Source of the DNA: Liolophura sinensis
Lineage: Eukaryota > Mollusca > Polyplacophora > Chitonida > Chitonidae
DNA length: 64,000 bases
Direction: 5' to 3'
NCBI RefSeq assembly: GCF_032854445.1
Contig: NC_088301.1
Span: 15,246,281 to 15,310,280 of the forward strand
In this document: piece by piece, positions 25,701 through 37,427 of the stretch
Numbering within the stretch: position 1 is the first letter of the stretch
Layout of the letters: each line of letters starts with the position of its first letter
Made by a program: the position numbers and the translations under genes
Notes under the pieces: model-generated
The model's input: the letters and a program-made list of their open reading frames with translations, nothing else
Database searches by the model: none
Told to the model about the DNA's origin: nothing

Positions 25701-28700
25701 AAACGAGCGTTGTCGATCGCTTATTGCCAACAAGTGCCCACAATCAGCGAGGGTGGGGAATCCACAAAGTCCCTGCCAAAGGCTGTGTTTGAATCCGTAC
25801 TATTTAGTTTTGTTACATGTTAAGTAGCACGTACAATGCCTCAATCGAACGAGTACCTACACACAAGAACTTACAAACAACCCTGGGGCGAAGAACAGGA
25901 TATAATCAGCGGCAAGTCTGTAACACAAACGGCAAATGTAAGTATAACGGTATTCATCGACAATTGCTTTACGTATTTGAATAATATTCTACCTAGCGAA
26001 GAGCGAAGTTCGTGACATATCTCCAGACATGGAGCTCCAGCCGAGCAGCAATCTAGTCTGGCACATGTACCTGGAACCGATCGAATGGTAGAGAAATACG
26101 TTTTAGCTGGTTGAGACAACCAGATCCCCTTCACATTCATTTATTTATTTGATTGGCGTCCTATGTATTATTTACGCCCTATTCAAGATTATATCACTTA
26201 TACGACGGCGCCAGAATTGTGGCGGGAGGAAACTAGGCAGAGTCGACAACCAGGTTACTGACAGACCTTCCTACGAACGAGCGGAGGGCAAGAGTCAGCA
26301 AGATTAATGGATTCCTGTGTCATTGTGTTGTGCTGTGTTAGCGAATTAACAACTTTCTCAAGCCAATGCTTCATATCATGGGGTATGTGTGCATGTTCGA
26401 GGTCATTGCAATGGAGTATATGTGCATGTTTGAGTCAATTGGAATGGGGTTCGTGTACATGTGTGAGGTGACTGGAATGGAGAATGTGTGCATGCTTGAG
26501 GTGATTAAAATGGAGTATGTGTGCATGTTCAAGGTCATTGGAATGGAATATGTGTGCATGTTTGAGGTGACTGGAATGGAGAATGTGCGCATGCTTGCGG
26601 TGATTGGAATGGAATATGTGTGCATGTTTGAGGTGATTGGAATGGCGTACGTGTGCATGTTTGAGGTCACTGGAACGGAGAATGTGTGCAAGTTTGAGGT
26701 GATTGGAATGGAGTATATGTGCATGTTGAGGTCATTGGAATGAAGTATGTATGCATGTTTGAGGTCATTGGAATGGGGTATATATGCATGTTTGAGGTCA
26801 TTGGAAAGGAGTATGTGTGCATGTTTGAGATGATAGGAATGGAGTATATGTGCATGCTGAGGTCATTGGAATGAAGTATGTATGCATGCTTGAGGTCATT
26901 GGAAAGGAGTATGTGTGCATGTTTAAGGTCATTGGAATGGAGTATGTGTGCATATTTGAGGTCACTGGAATGGAGTATGTGTGCATGCTTGAGGTCATTG
27001 GTATGGAGTATGTATGCATGCTTGATGTCATTGGAATGGAGTATGTATGCATATTTGAGGTCACTGGAATGGAGTATGTGTGCATGTTTGAGGTCATTGG
27101 TATGGAGTATGTATACATGCTTGAGGTCATTGAAATGGATTATGTATGCATGTTTGAGTTAATTGGAATGGGGTATGTGTTCATGTTTGAGGTCATTGCA
27201 ATGGAGTATGTGTGCATGTTTGAGATGATGGGAATGGAGTATATGTGCATGCTGAGGTCATTGGAATGAAGTATGTATGCATGCTTGAGGTCATTGGAAA
27301 GGAGTATGTGTGCATGTTTAAGGTCATTGGAATGGAGTATGTGTGCATATTTGAGGTCATTGGAAAGGAGTATGTGTACATGTTTGAGGTCATTGGTATG
27401 GAGTATGTATGCATATTTGAGGTCACTGGAATGGAGTATGTGTGCATGTTTGAGATCATTGGAATGGGGTATGTGTGCATGTTTGAGGTCATTGCAATGG
27501 AGTATGTGTGCATGTTTGAGATGATAGGAATGGAGTATATGTGCATGCTGAGGTCATTGGAATGAAGTATGTATGCATGCTTGAGGTCATTGGAAAGGAG
27601 TATGTGTGCATGTTTAAGGTCATTGGAATGGAGTATGTGTGCATATTTGAGGTCATTGGAAAGGAGTATGTGTACATGTTTGAGGCCATTGGTATGGAGT
27701 ATGTATGCATATTTGAGGTCACTGGAATGGAGTATGTGTGCATGTTTGAGATCATTGGAATGGGGTATGTGTGCATGTTTGAGGTCATTGGAATGGAGTA
27801 TGTGTGCATGTTTGAGATGATAGGAATGGAGTATATGTGCATGCTGAGGTCATTGGAATGAAGTATGTATGCATGCTTGAGGTCATTGGAAAGGAGTATG
27901 TGTGCATGTTTAAGGTCATTGGAATGGAATATGTGTGCATATTTGAGGTCACTGGAATGGAGTATGTGTGCATGTTTGAGGTCATTGGTATGGAGTATGT
28001 ATGCATGCTTGAGGTCATTGGAATGGAGTATGTGTGAAGGCTTGAGGTCATTGGAATGGAGCATGTATACATGCTTGAGGTCACTGGAATAGAATATGTC
28101 TGCATATTTGAGGTCATTGGAATGGAGTATGTGTGCATGTTTGAGGTCATTGGAATGAAGTATGTATGTATGTATTGGCCAGTGGAATGGGTACCGGCCC
28201 CAAGAGCGTTCGCTTCGGGAGTGGTAGATCCAAGATCAATCCTGGGTTGAGTCACACCTAAGACTTTAAAAGAGGAAGTTGTAAATTTCTCGCTTTGCGT
28301 TCAGCTTGGCGGGGCAGCTTAAGTGCCGTCGGTAAGACGTCTCAATGAAGCAGCACATACTCGATAAATCAGTGGCGGAAATCCGGAGGCACATTACATG
28401 CACTCTAAGGATTCCTTCGTCGTCATATGACGTTAAACCCCAAGCACTCACTCAATCACTCATTGGAATGGAGTATGTATGCTTGCTTGCGGTTATTGGA
28501 ATGGAGTATATATGCATGTTTGAGTTAGCTGGAATGGAGTATGTACATGTACGTATGCCTGGGGTCTTTGAAATGGACTATGTATGCATTTTTGAGGTCA
28601 TTAGAATGGAGCAGGAAAAGAAATGTTCATTACCTACTAGATTCTGGGTCTTGACCAGTCAGCTTAAACAGAGCCTCAGCATTGAGTTGAATACTAATGC

Positions 28701-31700
28701 ATACACAGAAGGCGAGGCCTATGATAATCAAACCTGAAAACAATAGACTCTCTCAGTTAGATGGCACGTGCCCTCCTGTATCCACATATGCTCTCTTGTG
28801 CCTCCAAGGGCCCACTTGTTCCTACCAGTACCCACCTTGATCTTCAACATAACACAACCAGTCATTTACTACGTATTCCAAAGAGAATGGTAACTGATTT
28901 CTACTTCATTACTTCTCATGTGAAGACCACTTTTTCGACAAATAGCAATCAATACTTTTTTTTATTAAAAATTCACGGACGAAATGAGATGCCATTTCCT
29001 TTTATAGTATTAAAAATTGCATCTAATGGTTGCTATCGTTATCCAATAAAAATCTTACTTTTTTGGAAATGTATGCCAAGCATCTTCAAGTTGTCCCCAC
29101 CAAATGCCTAAACAAAAATAATATTATAAAAGTTCACTTCATCCCAATATCTAATGCCCGAAAATATGGAATTTCATAATTTTACAACCAGTAACTTGTT
29201 TTCTATTCATGTCATATTTATGTAATATTGTATTTAACCTTTGAGTAATAACAGACGTAGTTGCAATCCAGTGAACAAACCGTGTTCCGTGTTCTGACAT
29301 TTTAACTGTCTTTCTGAATATGTGTCTTTGTCTTTGGAGTTACTAAACTGGCCTACTGGAAACATTGTACATTTATCACTGACGTTGCGGTGATAACTCA
29401 TTACTTTGAACAAAATAAATGTTTTAACTATGGAACTGGTTGCATATTTGTACACACATTGGGGGTTACAGCACGGAGCAGAATGACCCCTTCAACCGCT
29501 AGAATGTAACTATATTATAACGTAACTGTAATATTCACACGGACCTTTTATACTAGAGGTATTCTTGTTAACTTAGCCATGAGTCTTTCTACCAGCCATT
29601 ATGTAAGCACTGACATTGTCCCACTGAATTGTTGTCACGAAAACAATATGCCCATGCAAACTTATGTAGAAAGGAACCTGTAAAGTAGGTCATGCAGTTA
29701 TGTTCCTTATGTGAACAATTTACTCTGTAGATTACCACCGCAACGTGAGTGATAAATATACAATTTTTCCAGTAAACCAGACTTTTATTTCTATTGCTGT
29801 TTTAGCACTAACGTGCATGTCTAGTAACTTTCATTGTTACATAATACTTACACGTATGCTAGTTTGTCAAGTAAAACATTATATTGTCGTTAGTGACAAT
29901 TCACAAAACCCTCGCAGAAACCCTATGTTAGACCCATTTCTATCTCTCACTTGAATAGCTTATAGATGTGTTACCTGAGAGAAGAGTGTATCACAGGCCA
30001 TGGTTAAGCCCACACATACAAACACGCCCGTACAGTTGATGATCTGTAAAAGTGAAAATACACAAAATATGTGAGAGATTATAAAACGCTACAATATCTT
30101 AAGCGAGAACAACCACAGCAGCTACTCTCAGTGTGATAGTATCATGGCTTCAGCAGAATTATGTTTCAAACATACCTAATAATTCAGCGCAGAAGGCACG
30201 TTATTAGTTCGTCTGCCATACTCATCAAATGTATATGAAATTGTGTACTGCCTAAAACATCAACTAAATATAGGAAATGTCAAGAGTACTTTTTATCTCA
30301 ACTGGGGTCAAAGTGGGATTTACCATTGAACTCTTGTACGAATTGGTGTTTCACGCCCTACTAAAGAAAAGTTCACTTACACAACGGCGGTCAACTTCAT
30401 GGTGGGAGGAAGGCGGGCAGAGCCCAGGGGGAACCCACGACCATTCCCAGTTTACTGATAGACCTTCCCTCAAACGATCGAAGAGGAAGTCAACAAGATC
30501 AATAGGGTCCCGCGTTATTGTGCTGGACACAAACCAGACAGAAGCCGGTGAAAATCTACGACCATCATCAGGTAGCGTTAATAATGAAACCATAACATGA
30601 ACTGTTGTCTAAATCTGGTTGATTAAATTTTAGTTCAGTTCATGAAGAAAATTCCGCACATCTACTCTAATTCGTTTTGATGACTTCGCTCAGTTTCACC
30701 TTGAATCTAAAGAACCGATACTCACCGAGGTAGCTAAAGCTGCTGCGTCCAGTTCGACTTTCCCCAAATGTCCACAGAAAATCAAAGCTATTGGGGTGCA
30801 GAAGAACGTAAAGAACGAGCTCAAAGCCTGCATTGTATAAGAAACAAAGACGAAAATTGAGATTCTCGTTGAGTATGAACAAGTGGAGAAATACAAGTCT
30901 TCGCAGAGTGCATTAAAGATCTCCGAGCAGTCATTCCTGGATTGTCACAGAATATATTTGACTCTACTGCCATCTTACTATAATTTATTTATTTATTTGA
31001 TCGGTATTTTACGTGTCACTCAAGAACATTTCACTTATACGACGGCGGCCAGCTTTATGGCGAGATGAGGCCGGTCAGAGCCCCGGTGAAATCCACAACC
31101 ATCCCCAGGTTGCTGACAGACTTTCCCATGTGCGCCCAGAGAGGAGGCTCCTTCGTCATTGCTCCGCACTGTCGCGCTAACTACCTCGGCCAACATCTAA
31201 AAACAAAAACCTATAAAAACGCACATTAATAGGTTCTTTGCTTGGCCGCTATGTATTGGTTCGCTGCTTATTGTCCTCCCATTCTCGTCCAATTAAGCCA
31301 TCTATTACAGACGAAAAGCATTAACGCGGAGTAAATTATATCTTGACCTTACTGTAACCAGAAAGACTGCATGAAAAAGGGTGAACCTAGTGGTCTGTAC
31401 CTAGGATATGATGAAGATGTACAGCATGGAGGAAAAAACCCAGAGCAGCAACGACAGTGTGATAGCTGGCAAATGGTCAGGCATAACCGGTGAAATACGG
31501 CCGCTTGTCAATTTTACCTCAGTTGGGGTTTTAGTTTAACTGTTCATGTAAATGCATAAATGGTAGCAAATTACACGACCCCTAGCACCATGGGTGAGGC
31601 GTTCGCGTAATTAAACGTTCAGTCTTGACAACTGAAAATCTTCTTCACTTATTTATTTATTTATTTGGTTATATGATTTATGTTTAATAATTATGAGCAG

Positions 31701-32722
31701 TTATAACACGGGGGACATGTTTACGTTGGAGGAAACGAGAGTGCCCAAATCTTTCCGCTGATATTCGCCAGGTACCGTCCTCATTTAGTTACGTTAATTG
31801 TAAACCAGCACTTAAACGCAACATACCTACAATTACTCGCACAAATCTAAACTTTACATATTTGTTCACAGCGGGTACTCCACTGGTGTATACATGTTTT
31901 TAGACAAATATTTTTATGTTCACAGACCATTTTCAGTGTGTATTAGACAAACGAGGTGCGGGTCCAAACCCGCCCTTGGACAGAAAGTTCGAAAGGCTAT
32001 TGTGGCAATCCCGGCCACTCCATTGTTCTCCACTCGCCATAGTATAGATGAAAAATTGTTGAATGGCGTTAAACAACACTAAAACAAATGAACTTATTTT
32101 ATAGGTATGTATGCACTTTTACCTTTAATTAATTGTTTTAATCTATAATTATAATTTATCCACTTCCGTAATATTGCTATTTAAACCCATTAAAATTTAA
32201 CTTTTGTAAACTTACAGCAGGCCATGCTAATGCTCCAAGCTGTTTAACTTCCCGCTTAAAGCCGGCTGGAAACATTCTTTGTACGAACGTGGCTTTATTA
32301 TCAGTTTCCTTCTCTCCTGCAAAGATAAGTATACAGGAATTTAAACCGTAAATGCTACAGTAAAATGTTAACGCATTTCTATTCTTGGCAGTATAGAATT
32401 TCAATTCAAACGGCTTTGCCCAGTTTCCTCCCACCACAATGCTGACCGCCGTTGTATAAGTGTTTTATGCCGTACTCAATAATATTTCACTTATGCGACG
32501 GCGGCAAACATTATGGCGGGAGGAGCCCGGGCAGAGCTCGGGGGAAACCATCAGCAGGTTGCTGGCAGACCTTCCCACGTACAGCCGGAGAGGAAGCCAG
32601 CATCAGCTGAACTCACAGCGACCACATTGGTGAGAGGGGGGAAATAAATAAATAAATAATGAGAAGGGCAGCTCACCATGACGCGAGTTAATCGGTTTCT
32701 CATCATGAGTTCGCTCCGCCAT
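16769..32722 (-). CDS. SLC47/MATE-family transporter, gene B (complete, 19 coding exons, 519 aa)
   Basis: Proton-coupled organic cation/drug antiporter family, polytopic plasma membrane protein. Exons: 32677-32722, 32216-32316, 30726-30827, 29975-30043, 29059-29107, 28634-28733, 25875-25917, 25169-25213, 24197-24294, 23736-23833, 23407-23520, 22933-23000, 22230-22338, 21139-21214, 20238-20307, 19218-19350, 18357-18451, 17387-17462, 16769-16836. They sum to 1560 bp, 519 codons plus stop, with all phases consistent. Landmarks: GALAWPA (about residues 43-49), FCGHLGKVELDAAALA (66-81), MACDTLFSQ, QNQ at the end of exon 8, TEFCTYECG (276-284), RVGQNLGAGD, and GGALRGCGQQWKGG. Numbering runs four ahead of human MATE1, so E277 and E282 match its E273 and E278, but E300 is replaced by Q304, H386 by Q390 and E389 by D393. 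The last exon, a hydrophilic tail ending at TGA, is the least certain; it fits in phase and has plausible splice signals. AATAAA-type signals on this strand lie at 16336-16341 and 16286-16291. Confidence 0.9.
18210..18344. mobile_element. MITE (TA-family), right half, 12 bp from a splice donor
   Basis: It matches the right half of the 59157-59604 MITE, sharing 'attatgttgaatatgacag', 'catcactca', 'ctttctgttaaaattaacag' and the end 'ttttgagtgta'. AT-rich repetitive sequence from about 17985 may be its diverged left part. It ends 12 bp from the 18357 boundary of MATE B exon 17. Confidence 0.55.
18759..18990. mobile_element. MITE (TA-family), diverged copy
   Basis: It begins 'tacactgaaaaaaaattaaa', ends 'cacattttttgacagta' and contains 'gcattctagcatcactcaaa', as in the copy at 59.2 kb. 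It lies in the intron between MATE B exons 16 and 17. Confidence 0.55.
19369..19550 (-). repeat. SINE family 1, partial
   Basis: Tail, body and the B-box side up to 'attggtgagaggc'. It starts 18 bp from MATE B exon 16. Confidence 0.7.
19793..19944. repeat. Degenerate tandem repeat, 27-bp unit, about 5 copies
   Basis: Units of the type 'cccggcgtaaatcacaaaac' plus 'catag' recur with a 27-bp spacing (19822, 19849, 19876, 19903). Because 27 is a multiple of 3 the minus strand stays open, but there is no sign of a gene. Confidence 0.7.
20932..21090 (+). repeat. SINE family 1, shortened
   Basis: Head-like 'gcttgcgtggcgcagtgacc', B-box 'gggttcaagtctg', then a deletion straight to 'cggtttcctccatacataat' and the 3' end. 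Confidence 0.65.
23283..23370 (-). repeat. SINE family 1, head fragment
   Basis: Only the tRNA-related end on the minus strand ('cttgaactcacagcgactgc'). Confidence 0.55.
26136..26330 (-). repeat. SINE family 1, diverged
   Basis: The tail 'atttatttatttgattggcg' and body are present. The copy directly precedes the 33-bp minisatellite. Confidence 0.65.
26360..28165. repeat. Minisatellite, 33-bp unit with 296-bp higher-order repeat
   Basis: The unit 'gtcattggaatggagtatgt' plus 'gtgcatgtttgag' (33 bp) repeats more than 50 times. In the right part, groups of nine units minus one base form 296-bp higher-order copies starting near 27245, 27541 and 27837, each with the same one-base deletion ('catgctgaggtc'). 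Both strands stay open for long stretches because 33 is a multiple of 3. It lies in the 2.7-kb intron between MATE B exons 6 and 7, so it is not itself coding. Confidence 0.92.
28178..28462 (+). repeat. SINE family 2 inserted in the 33-bp minisatellite
   Basis: It starts in the head with 'gtggtagatccaagatcaat' nearby and ends with the (ACTC)n tail. Minisatellite units flank it on both sides (to 28165 and again from about 28463). Confidence 0.75.
28463..28615. repeat. Minisatellite, 33-bp unit, diverged distal part
   Basis: About four degenerate units continue the array beyond the SINE, ending about 20 bp from MATE B exon 6. Confidence 0.75.
30338..30560 (-). repeat. SINE family 1, diverged
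   Basis: Body ('catggtgggaggaaggcggg') and part of the head side, between MATE B exons 3 and 4. Confidence 0.6.
30980..31195 (-). repeat. SINE family 1, near full length
   Basis: The tail 'atttatttatttgatcggta' through to the head remnant 'attgctccgcactgtcgcgc', in the MATE B intron between exons 2 and 3. Confidence 0.7.
31945..32095 (+). repeat. Diverged tRNA-headed SINE
   Basis: It has a B-box-like 'gggtccaaacccgcc', 'ccatagtatagatgaaaaat' and 'ggcgttaaacaacac'. The body differs from family 1, so it may be a related subfamily. Confidence 0.45.
32408..32640 (-). repeat. SINE family 1 with a fused inverted fragment
   Basis: The first ~55 bp (32408-32463) read on the plus strand ('ccaccacaatgctgaccgcc' to 'ataagtg') and run straight into a near-complete minus-strand copy beginning 'ttttatgccgtactc'. 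The two share their 3' regions in opposite directions, which makes a fold-back in MATE B intron 1. Confidence 0.65.
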
Positions 32723-33339
32723 CCCGAGTTATGTTCTCTCCCTAAAACAGATATTCGGTGCTTGTCTATATCCAAGGAAGCGATCATTTGCTGCAAGACC
32801 AAAAAATTCAAAATGAAATCTTTAGCCGTGTCAGATTATGAAAGAAAGGCGAAGTTTGAAGAGAACACGATATTGAAGTTTATGCAATTTATACAGTTTA
32901 AAAATGTAAATATTAATATTCAGAAAAAAACATTTTTATATTTTGACGGCAGTTCGCAACCTTCTCAAAAATATTTCCTCCATAAAACGTTCCCGAGTAC
33001 GGGACAGGCCTGTTAATCCAGTTAATCCAGCGGATTCGTACATTCACATAGTTACGTTCTCATCAGTTTATATTCAGTTCCAGCCAAGGATTCCAATTTT
33101 CATACAGTAATGGATATAACGACAAATGGTAATTCCAGGCCATTCAGGCAGCTATTAAGAGAAACGGATTCCGATCAAGAAGAGTATTTTTCCCGGGAAT
33201 CGACCAGAAATAGGCAAGGAGACAAACTTCTCGGAGACACAGGCAATCAATCACACGGACGATCACACGAACGACCACACGGAAAACCACGTGGAAAAGC
33301 ACATGGATGAATACACCGTCGACCAAACGTACAAACACG

Positions 33340-35035
33340 CGAACAAACACACGGATATAAACACGGACAGCCACACGCACGCACAACACGGACAACCAAA
33401 GGACAACCACACAGGCAGTCACACGCACGCACAACACGGACAATCACAGGACAACCACACGGACAGTCACATGAACAGACACACGCACGCACAACACGGA
33501 CAATCACAGGACAACCACACTGACAGCCACACGGACAGCCACACGCACGCACAACACGGACAATCACAGGACAACCACACAGGCAGTCACACGCACGCAC
33601 AACACGGACAATCACAGGACAACCACACGGACAGCCACACGGACAGCCACACGCACGCACAACACGGACAATCACAGGACAACGACACGGACAGCCACAT
33701 GGACAGCCAATTGCACGCACAACACGGACAATTACAGGACAACCACACGCACAGCCACACGGACAGCCACACGCACGCACAACACGGACAATCACAGGAC
33801 AACCACACAGGCAGTCACACGCACGCACAACACGGACAATCACAGGACAACCACACAGGCAGTCACACGCACGCACAACACGGACAATCACAGGACAACC
33901 ACACGGACAGCCACACGCACGCACAACACGGACAATCACAGGACAACCACACAGACAGCCACACGCACGCACAACACGGACAATCACAGAACAAACACAC
34001 GGACAGCCACATGGACAGCCACACGCACGCACAACACGGACAATCACAGGACAACCACACGGACAGCCACCTAGACAGCCACACGCACGCACAACACGGA
34101 CAACCACAGGACAACCACACAGGCAGTCACACGCACGCACAACACGGACAATCACAGGACAACCACACAGACAGCCACACGCACGCACAACACGGACAAT
34201 CACAGGACAAACACACGGACAGCCACATGGACAGCCACATGCACGCACAACACGGACAATCACAGGACAACCACACGGACAGCCACCTAGACAGCCACAC
34301 GAACACACAACACGGACAACCACAGGACAACCACACGGACAGCCACACGCACGCACAACACGGACAATAACAGGACAACCACACAGGCAGTCACACGCAC
34401 GCACAACACGGACAATCACAGGACAACCACACGGACAGCCACACGCACGCACAACACGGACAATCACAGGACAACCACACAGACAGCCACACGCACGCAC
34501 AACACGGACAATCACAGAACAAACACACGGACAGCCACATGGACAGCCACACGCACGCACAACACGGACAATCACAGGACAACCACACGGACAGCCACCT
34601 AGACAGCCACACGCACGCACAACACGGACAACCACAGGACAACCACACGGACAGCCACACGCACGCACAACACGGACAATCACAGGACAACCACACAGAC
34701 AGCCACACGCACGCACAACACGGACAATCACAGGACAAACACACGGACAGCCACATGGACAGCCACATGCACGCACAACACGGACAATCACAGGACAACC
34801 ACACGGACAGCCACCTAGACAGCCACACGAACACACAACACGGACAACCACAGGACAACCACACGGACAGCCACACGCACGCACAACACGGACAATAACA
34901 GGACAACCACACAGACAGCCACACGCACGCACAACACGGACAATCACAGGACAAACACACGGACAGCCACATGGACAGCCACACGCACGCACAACACGGA
35001 CAACCACACGGGCAGCCACACAGACAGCCTAACAG
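33340..35035. repeat. Minisatellite built of 12-bp modules, ~48-bp unit, 528-bp higher-order repeat
   Basis: The typical unit is four 12-mers (cacacggacagc, cacacgcacgca, caacacggacaa, tcacaggacaac); some units gain or lose whole 12-mers. The segment from about 33860 repeats 528 bp later (for example 'cacagaacaaac' at 33985 and 34513, and the same stop-creating 'caataacagg' twice). Since every change is a multiple of 12 bp, one minus-strand frame is open for 590 codons (33247-35019) and a plus frame for 359 (33291-34370). A Cys/Gly/Val-rich low-complexity product without start context, splice or family support is read here as a by-product of the repeat. It lies 5' of MATE B. Confidence 0.9.
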
Positions 35036-36289
35036 ATGTACAAAGAGGAAATGCAATAGATACTACAAGCTATTACGTGCTATTAGGTACGAAATTAATT
35101 TGTTACATCGAACATTCTGGCCAAGGCACATTATTTACAGTTACCATTAATAGTATGCACGAAAGAGGAACAATAATGACAAGCACATGACTAAGCACAC
35201 GGGCGAACACAAAACACACAACCACATCATACTATTGTCACTTTTAGGTCACTTAAAGCATCGGTAGACCGAGTCAAATAATATGTGACTGAGCGAAAAC
35301 TACAGGTTCAAAGGGTACGATGTCAAAATCGTATAGCACTTGTTATCACTGCACGCAAACCTCAAGTTGTGAAATCTAGTCTTGCAGGTCTATTAATACA
35401 CCACAATCACTGAAGGCATACTTTTAAAAATCCAGTATCATATTCGCATATCAGTTGCAATTGCTAAACGAATACCCCAAATTCTAAGTTCCCAATATCA
35501 AAGTCGCATACCACTTGTAATTTCTACACTAAGGCCTCAGATTCTGGGCGTCTGATGTCATGTGAAACTTAAGTTCCTATACCATTTATAACGACTGCTT
35601 TGAAACCTCACTTTCTAATTGTCCAGTCAAACAAGCGTATAGCACTTGTAATTACTGAAGGAAAAGTCACGTTTCATGCGTCCAGTTAAAAAATCGAATA
35701 CAACTTTTAATCACTGAAGAACAAGCTTAGGCTTTCAGTGTTGGGATATGGCTAAAATACTGTTGATGTGGCGTCAACACATAACCGCTCATTTATTCTC
35801 CGGCCTCACATTCACATATCACTCAAAATTATTAAGCAAATACCTCACGTCCTAAGCATCCGATCGCATATTCGTACGTCACTTGTAACCATTCCGGTCT
35901 CCACTTTCCACTTGCAATGTGCATACCCAATTGTCACCGCGGATAACACTGAGCCGTACCTAGAATCCGAATGTAACACATGTTCATCTTATGTTCAAAT
36001 CATGCCCCAGGTAACTATTTGAATGGATTTATATTGTTTTTGAGAAAAAAGCTGGTATATACCTATGTTTACTTTTGTCTGCCTTTTTTCTGTTTTGTTG
36101 GCGGGTGGCATATGGTGGTTACAAGATAAATTAATGCAAGATAAATTTAATTAGCGATGAGGTAGTAAAATATAATTTATTATTACCTCATAAGGAGCCC
36201 TTTGGTTTTCGTTTTTTATACTAATCGGTCAAATAATATCACAATACGACGACTACTGCTCACTTAAAAAAAAACCCACGAAGATTCGA

Positions 36290-36760
36290 ACACCTCCTAG
36301 AGGTGACGTCTTTTCTTTACAGTGACTACATTAGCGCACTCTACTATGAAGGATGCCCCAGGCACCATGAATACGGGTTTTAAACTTGCCAAAACATGAG
36401 CACTCTGATCACAAAAAGTTTATATTTTACATATGAAGGCAAAAGTTAAACAAAACGAAACTTTGACAGTACATAGAAATACATACATGAACGAGAAAGT
36501 TTAATTAAAACTATTTCTTTGGTTAGCGTCTGTAAATTATAAACACTGTGCCTCGTTTTAATAAAATATGGACGTTTTTGATCAAGAGTAAATTTCTGGC
36601 GGGTCATAACTAAACAAGAATCTCTTTCAAAGCCATAAAACTTTTATGGATGCTTTGACAAAGTTATATACTTCTAAGTCAGAGATTTGTAGAATTGTGT
36701 TGGGATTTTGGATCGATTCTCTGCCTTGCCTTACCAGGTATTTTCTATGATAAAAGGGCC
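36290..36760 (+). repeat. Diverged interspersed repeat, copy 1 of 2
   Basis: It is similar along its length to 39930-40410 in the same direction: 'ttttaaacttgccaaaa', 'agtttatattttacatatga', 'tctggcgggt', 'aacttttatggatgctt', 'ttgtagaattgtgttgggat'. There are no coding or transposon hallmarks. Confidence 0.75.
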
Positions 36761-37111
36761 GTTAGAGTGTTTCATTTGACATGGCACCACGCTAACTAAA
36801 CCAATACACTTCCAAGCATGAAGAAAGCTCTTGGGCCTGCCCCGAGCTGCGTCCAGTTTCTTTACCTCTCATAGTCCAGTCCACGAATCAACTAATCCAT
36901 TATGCTCTATATCTTGTGAGCACTTATCAAAATTGGACATTCTAGATTTTTAACCCACCTTATAACCTTTCTGTACTCTTTGCAAGCTTACTGATTTAAT
37001 CGTACGAGAAGAAAAGTACACAACCACGAACTACATCACAAGCTAATTTCCTGCAGCACGGTAAACCTGCATCTAGGACGTCTATATGCTTCTCCAAAGG
37101 TTCCTTCCTTG

Positions 37112-37250
37112 ATTTATTTATTAATCTCATTGGAGTTGTACGCCGTACTCAAGAATAATTCACCTATAGGACGGCGACCAGCATTATGGTAGCAGGAAAC
37201 CGAGCAGGAAAATCTACGATCATCCAGACAGGTCTTCCCACGGACTCTAG
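37112..37250 (-). repeat. SINE family 1, diverged
   Basis: 'ggagttgtacgccgtactc' and the body on the minus strand. Confidence 0.6.
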
Positions 37251-37289
37251 CATTTGTTTAGTATATCGCATTTTTAACTACTACAGCCT

Positions 37290-37427
37290 GGTGAAAACCT
37301 GTTGTTGGTTGTAGGTTTCCCGCGGGCTATTCCCGGTTTCCTCTCACCATAATGCTGGCCGGCGTCGTATAAGTGAAATATTTTTGAATACAGTGTAAAA
37401 CACCATTCAAATAAATAAATAAATTTT
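37290..37427 (+). repeat. SINE family 1, 3' half
   Basis: From the 'gttgtaggtttcccgcgggc' segment to an (AAAT)n tail, facing the previous copy head to head. Confidence 0.65.

Noticed and set aside
26366-28255. Many overlapping ORFs of 60-190 codons on both strands
   Set aside because: They are shadows of the 33-bp repeat, inside an intron of MATE B.
33247-35019. 590-codon minus-strand ORF and 359-codon plus-strand ORF
   Set aside because: They lie over a minisatellite whose period is a multiple of 3, so open frames arise without selection; no family, splice context or promoter supports a gene.
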